Source of the DNA: an uncultured Burkholderiales bacterium | GTDB lineage: Bacteria; Pseudomonadota; Gammaproteobacteria; Burkholderiales; Burkholderiaceae_C | DNA length: 7,846 nucleotides | Assembly: GCA_903925445.1 (NCBI GenBank) | Contig: CAIYFE010000335.1 | Location: 1 to 7,846, forward strand | Direction: 5' to 3' | Shown here: positions 4,708 through 7,846 of the stretch, in pieces | Layout of the letters: each line of letters opens with the position of its first letter | How positions within the stretch are numbered: the first letter of the stretch is position 1 | The notes under the pieces: model-generated | What the model saw: only the letters and a program-made list of their open reading frames with translations | Told to the model about the DNA's origin: nothing | Databases searched by the model: none | Translations under genes and position numbers: made by a program

Positions 4708-7065
4708 ATGACGTATTCGCTACACACACTCACCAACGATCGCCGCGCTGGCGCTGAAGCCGCGCCAGAGCCCACAGGTTTTAGACGTTTTGCGCAAGAA
4801 ATTGCGCTGACCTTGGGCTTCGTGTTCATGACTTTTTGGCTGTTGTCGCTGCTGACGCACACCGCCCAAGACCCCGCGTGGACGACTTCAGGTTCGGGCG
4901 GCGCGGTTCACAACTTTGGCGGTCGTTTGGGCGCTTGGCTGGGTGACATCAGCTTTTTCATGTTGGGCTACTCGGTGTGGTGGTGCTATGCCGCTGCTTT
5001 GGTGAGTTGGTTGGCTGCTTTGGCCAGTCGATTGCGCGAGGACGACGCCAGCGAAGAAGAATCCAACGCATGGCGCAACACCCGCTTTGCGTTTTGGGCT
5101 GGGCTGGTCATGTTGCTCATTTGTAGCTGTGGCTTGGAGTGGACACGGTTGTATCGGTTTGAAGACCGCTTGCCGGGTCATGTCAGTGGCGGCGTGTTGG
5201 GGTATTTGGTGGGGCCCGCGAGTTTGAAGTGGCTGGGTTTTAATGGCTCGGGCATGTGCTTCATTGTGTTTGGTGTGGTGGGCGCTTCATGGGTGTTTCG
5301 CTTTTCTTGGAGCCAAACTGCAGAAAACATTGGCGCAGCGATCGATGGCTGGATCACCGTGTGGCGTGAGCGTCGCGAGTTGGAGCAAGACAAGGCGTTT
5401 GGGTTGGCCGCCGCCCGAGAGCGAGAAGAAGTGGTGTTTGAAGAGCGGGTTGAAATTCAAGAGCACCATCCCGAGCCGCTGGTGATTGAGCAACACCCCG
5501 AGCCCGTCATGGAGCCTGTGGTCAAGAGCGCACGCGTGGCCAAAGAGCGGCAAAAACCGCTTTTTGCTGAAATCGTAGATTCACGCTTACCGCAAGTGGA
5601 TTTGCTAGACAGCGCCTCAGCCCGACAAGACACGGTCTCTGCCGACACGTTGGAGATGACCAGCCGCCTGATCGAGAAAAAACTCAAAGACTTCGGCGTG
5701 GAAGTGCGGGTGGTGGCGGCTTCGCCTGGCCCGGTCATCACACGCTACGAAATTGAGCCAGCCACCGGCGTCAAAGGCTCGCAAGTGCTGAACTTGGCCA
5801 AAGATTTGGCGCGTTCTTTGTCTTTGATTTCTATCCGTGTGGTCGAAACCATTCCGGGCAAAAACTACATGGCCTTGGAGTTGCCCAATGCCAAACGACA
5901 GTCAATTCGTTTGAGTGAAATTTTGGGATCGGACGTCTACAACGAAGCCAAATCCATGCTCACCATGGGCTTGGGCAAAGACATTGTGGGCAACTCGGTC
6001 GTCGCTGATTTGGCCAAAATGCCGCACGTGTTGGTGGCGGGTACCACGGGCTCGGGCAAGTCGGTGGGGATCAACGCCATGATTTTGAGCTTGCTGTACA
6101 AAGCCGAAGCGCGCGATGTGCGCTTGCTCATGATCGACCCCAAGATGCTAGAGATGTCGGTGTACGAAGGCATTCCGCACTTGTTGGCACCTGTGGTGAC
6201 CGACATGCGTCAAGCCGCACACGGTCTCAATTGGTGCGTGGCCGAAATGGAAAAACGCTACAAGCTGATGAGCAAATTAGGCGTGCGTAACTTGGCGGGT
6301 TACAACGCCAAGATTGACGAAGCCACGGCGCGAGAAGAGTTCATCTACAACCCCTTCAGCTTGACCCCCGAGCAACCCGAACCCTTGCAGCGCTTGCCGC
6401 ACATCGTGGTGGTGATCGATGAGTTGGCCGATTTGATGATGGTGGTGGGCAAGAAGATCGAAGAGTTGATTGCGCGCTTGGCACAAAAAGCGCGTGCGGC
6501 TGGCATCCACTTGATCTTGGCCACGCAGCGCCCCAGTGTGGACGTCATCACGGGCTTGATCAAAGCCAACATTCCCACGCGCATCGCGTTTCAAGTCAGC
6601 AGCAAAATTGACAGCCGCACCATCCTTGATCAAATGGGCGCGGAAGCCTTGCTGGGCATGGGCGATATGCTTTACATGCCCAGTGGCACGGGTTTTCCCA
6701 TCCGTGTGCACGGTGCATTTGTCAGCGACGAAGAAGTGCACCGCGTGGTGAGCTTCTTGAAAAGCCAAGGCGAGCCCGATTACATCGAAGGCGTGCTCGA
6801 AGGCGGCACGGTCGATGGCGAATCTGGGGGCGGTGGCGCAGATTTGTTTGGCGAGGCGCCCGCAGAAAAAGATCCCTTGTACGACCAAGCGGTAGAAATC
6901 GTTTTGAAAAATCGCAAAGCCAGCATTTCTTTGGTGCAACGTCACCTCAAAATTGGGTACAACCGCGCCGCACGGCTGGTTGAAGACATGGAAAAAGCGG
7001 GCATGGTCAGCGCCATGAGCAGCAATGGTCAGCGCGAAATTTTGGTTCCCAAGCGCGATGAATAA
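4708..7065 (+). CDS. ftsK: DNA translocase FtsK
   Basis: The 785-residue protein has the full FtsK architecture. The N-terminal membrane domain has about four helices (roughly 31-50, 80-106, 126-143 and 181-199) and anchors it at the division septum. A short Glu/Pro-rich linker (about 221-310) includes two HPEP repeats. The alpha/beta RecA-like motor follows, with Walker A GTTGSGKS (445-452) and Walker B VVVIDELADLMM (acidic D571, E572). The C-terminal gamma winged helix (from D722) has KASISLVQRHLKIGYNRAARLVEDMEKAGMV split across its recognition region, as in KOPS-reading translocases. It pumps chromosome ends across the closing septum and activates XerCD at dif. The linker is far shorter than in E. 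coli FtsK (1329 residues). ATG 4708 (MTYSLHTL) is chosen by resemblance to related starts; ATG 4660 would add 16 residues and sit on the trxB promoter. Neither has a good ribosome binding site. Confidence 0.96.
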   Translation: MTYSLHTLTNDRRAGAEAAPEPTGFRRFAQEIALTLGFVFMTFWLLSLLTHTAQDPAWTTSGSGGAVHNFGGRLGAWLGDISFFMLGYSVWWCYAAALVSWLAALASRLREDDASEEESNAWRNTRFAFWAGLVMLLICSCGLEWTRLYRFEDRLPGHVSGGVLGYLVGPASLKWLGFNGSGMCFIVFGVVGASWVFRFSWSQTAENIGAAIDGWITVWRERRELEQDKAFGLAAAREREEVVFEERVEIQEHHPEPLVIEQHPEPVMEPVVKSARVAKERQKPLFAEIVDSRLPQVDLLDSASARQDTVSADTLEMTSRLIEKKLKDFGVEVRVVAASPGPVITRYEIEPATGVKGSQVLNLAKDLARSLSLISIRVVETIPGKNYMALELPNAKRQSIRLSEILGSDVYNEAKSMLTMGLGKDIVGNSVVADLAKMPHVLVAGTTGSGKSVGINAMILSLLYKAEARDVRLLMIDPKMLEMSVYEGIPHLLAPVVTDMRQAAHGLNWCVAEMEKRYKLMSKLGVRNLAGYNAKIDEATAREEFIYNPFSLTPEQPEPLQRLPHIVVVIDELADLMMVVGKKIEELIARLAQKARAAGIHLILATQRPSVDVITGLIKANIPTRIAFQVSSKIDSRTILDQMGAEALLGMGDMLYMPSGTGFPIRVHGAFVSDEEVHRVVSFLKSQGEPDYIEGVLEGGTVDGESGGGGADLFGEAPAEKDPLYDQAVEIVLKNRKASISLVQRHLKIGYNRAARLVEDMEKAGMVSAMSSNGQREILVPKRDE

Positions 7066-7711
7066 AAAAACAACTTGGATCTTGGCGCTGGGTGTTTGGC
7101 TGGGTTCACAGGCGTGGGCTTCTGGCTTGGACACTTTGGAAGCTTTTTTAAAAAACACGCAAAGCGCGCGCGCTGACTTCACGCAAGTGGTGACGTCTCC
7201 CGCCAAACCAGGACAAGCCGCGCGGGTGAAGAAGTCCACCGGAACTTTTGCCTTCTTGCGCCCGAGCAAGTTTCGGTTTGACTACCAAAAACCCTTTGCG
7301 CAAACCATCGTGGCCGATGGGCAAACCTTGTGGCTTTATGACGCCGATTTAGAGCAGGTCACCGCGCGTCAGCAAAGCCAGGCTTTGGGCAGCACGCCCG
7401 CCGCATTGATCGCCACAGCGTCCAGTGTGGCGTCGCTAGAAAAAGATTTTGTGTTGCAAGCGCAACCCGATGCCCAAGGCTTGCAATGGGTGTTGGCCAG
7501 CCCTAAAAACCGCGAAGGCAGCTTGCAATCGGTGCGCATTGGCTTGAGCCAAGAAGGCGCGACCACCCGTTTGGAAAAGTTGGAGATCTTGGATGCCTTG
7601 GGGCAAAACTCGGTGCTGAGTTTTGAGCGCTTTCAAGTCAATCCGAGCACTTTGAATGCGGCCACCTTTGTGTTTGTTCCGCCCAAAGGCGTTGATGTGA
7701 TTCGTCCCTGA
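7058..7711 (+). CDS. lolA: Outer-membrane lipoprotein carrier protein LolA
   Basis: The 217-residue precursor begins MNKKTTWILALGVWLGSQAWA, a Sec signal peptide with an AWA cleavage site after residue 21. The mature part has the LolA pattern: LEAFLKNTQSARADFTQ, GTFAFLRPSKFRFDYQKPF, VADGQTLWLYDADLEQVT and a C-terminal FVFVPPKGVDVI. LolA accepts lipoproteins released by the LolCDE ABC transporter and carries them across the periplasm to LolB in the outer membrane. The ATG overlaps the last eight bases of ftsK (ATGAATAA), so translation is probably coupled and the gene cotranscribed with ftsK. An in-frame ATG at 7025 lies inside ftsK and would put charged residues in front of the signal peptide, so it is rejected. 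The ftsK-lolA pairing is conserved in many proteobacteria. Confidence 0.95.
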   Translation: MNKKTTWILALGVWLGSQAWASGLDTLEAFLKNTQSARADFTQVVTSPAKPGQAARVKKSTGTFAFLRPSKFRFDYQKPFAQTIVADGQTLWLYDADLEQVTARQQSQALGSTPAALIATASSVASLEKDFVLQAQPDAQGLQWVLASPKNREGSLQSVRIGLSQEGATTRLEKLEILDALGQNSVLSFERFQVNPSTLNAATFVFVPPKGVDVIRP

Positions 7712-7722
7712 GTGAATTGCAA

Positions 7723-7749
7723 TTTAATGAATTTGTTAAATTCATTAAA
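7723..7749. repeat. Perfect 12-bp AT-rich inverted repeat after lolA
   Basis: TTTAATGAATTT (7723-7734) and its exact reverse complement (7738-7749) flank a GTT spacer. It begins 11 bp after the lolA stop. As RNA it would be a weak, nearly GC-free stem without a following U-run, so it is a poor terminator. Its form fits a protein-binding operator better. A related element occurs 37 bp further on (7764-7779), matching ATGAATTTGTTAAATT at 14 of 16 positions. Confidence 0.6.
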
Positions 7750-7762
7750 AACTTATTATTAT
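7733..7762 (+). promoter_or_regulatory. Candidate promoter between the two AT-rich repeats
   Basis: TTGTTA (7733-7738, four of six) and TATTAT (7757-7762, five of six) are 18 bp apart. The -35 box falls in the centre of the inverted repeat and the second repeat copy begins just past the -10 box, a classical layout for repression. Any gene it drives starts near or beyond the right edge. An ATG at 7798 is open to the window end (16 residues, MFNSLCSLPLFTRRCR) but has no Shine-Dalgarno and no family I recognise. An ATG at 7782 closes after 20 codons. I call no gene in 7712-7846. Confidence 0.3.
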
Positions 7763-7846
7763 GATGAATTGGTTAATTTAAATGCGCCCATTCATTCATG
7801 TTCAATTCGCTCTGCTCGCTGCCTCTATTCACGCGAAGGTGTAGGC

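Noticed and set aside
6277..7269. 330-residue open frame on the - strand across the end of ftsK and start of lolA
   Set aside because: It is antisense to two firmly identified genes, shows no recognisable domain, and is rich in His/Ala/Phe/Gln as expected from reversed codons. It is a shadow frame.
7723..7749. Inverted repeat as a Rho-independent terminator of lolA
   Set aside because: The stem has a single GC pair per arm and is followed by AAAAC rather than a T-run, so it would be a poor terminator. Operator function is more plausible, though weak termination is not excluded.
7782..7844. 20-codon open frame starting at ATG 7782, a possible leader peptide
   Set aside because: It has no ribosome binding site, no run of regulatory codons and no attenuator structure in view. 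Too short to support.

Overview
The window looks like a piece of a betaproteobacterial chromosome (Burkholderiales, most likely Comamonadaceae; a Limnohabitans- or Rhodoferax-like genus is only a guess). The basis is moderate GC content, strong use of ttg, gcc and ggc codons, the character of the proteins, and the gene set itself. Nearly everything is housekeeping. I see no phage, insertion sequence, CRISPR, toxin-antitoxin or defence genes. The only stretch with an accessory or regulatory look is the AT-rich DNA after lolA at the right edge.

Layout. (1) 1-165: the 3' end of an acyl-CoA dehydrogenase gene on the + strand, converging on and sharing stop-codon bases with a small DUF1653 gene on the - strand (162-404). 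(2) 426-3025: two + strand genes, an RsmB/NOP-type RNA cytosine-5 methyltransferase and a delta-9-type fatty acid desaturase with an unusually long C-terminal tail. They end at a strong symmetric terminator (3044-3077). (3) 3091-4598: a - strand block containing trxB, then rpmB (L28) and rpmG (L33). The two ribosomal protein genes have their own TATAAT promoter just past trxB and a leader of about 100 nt with two hairpins. The 56-residue L33 gene is easily missed because it is so short. (4) 4708-7711: on the + strand, divergent from trxB, come ftsK and then lolA, whose start codon lies inside the end of ftsK. (5) 7712-7846: AT-rich intergenic DNA with a perfect 12-bp inverted repeat, a second related element 37 bp away and a promoter-like sequence between them.

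How the genes relate. The trxB / ftsK-lolA order resembles the Escherichia coli trxB-lrp-ftsK-lolA-rarA neighbourhood, but no lrp is present and rarA does not directly follow lolA inside the window. Functions cover envelope lipids and lipoproteins (desaturase, LolA), division-linked chromosome segregation (FtsK), cytoplasmic thiol redox balance (TrxB), and ribosome or RNA maturation (RsmB-like enzyme, L28, L33). They share a neighbourhood rather than one pathway. No new multi-gene system is evident. The items most worth a second look are the AT-rich repeat/promoter region after lolA and the helical C-terminal extension of the desaturase, which resembles the tail of ISL3-type transposases.
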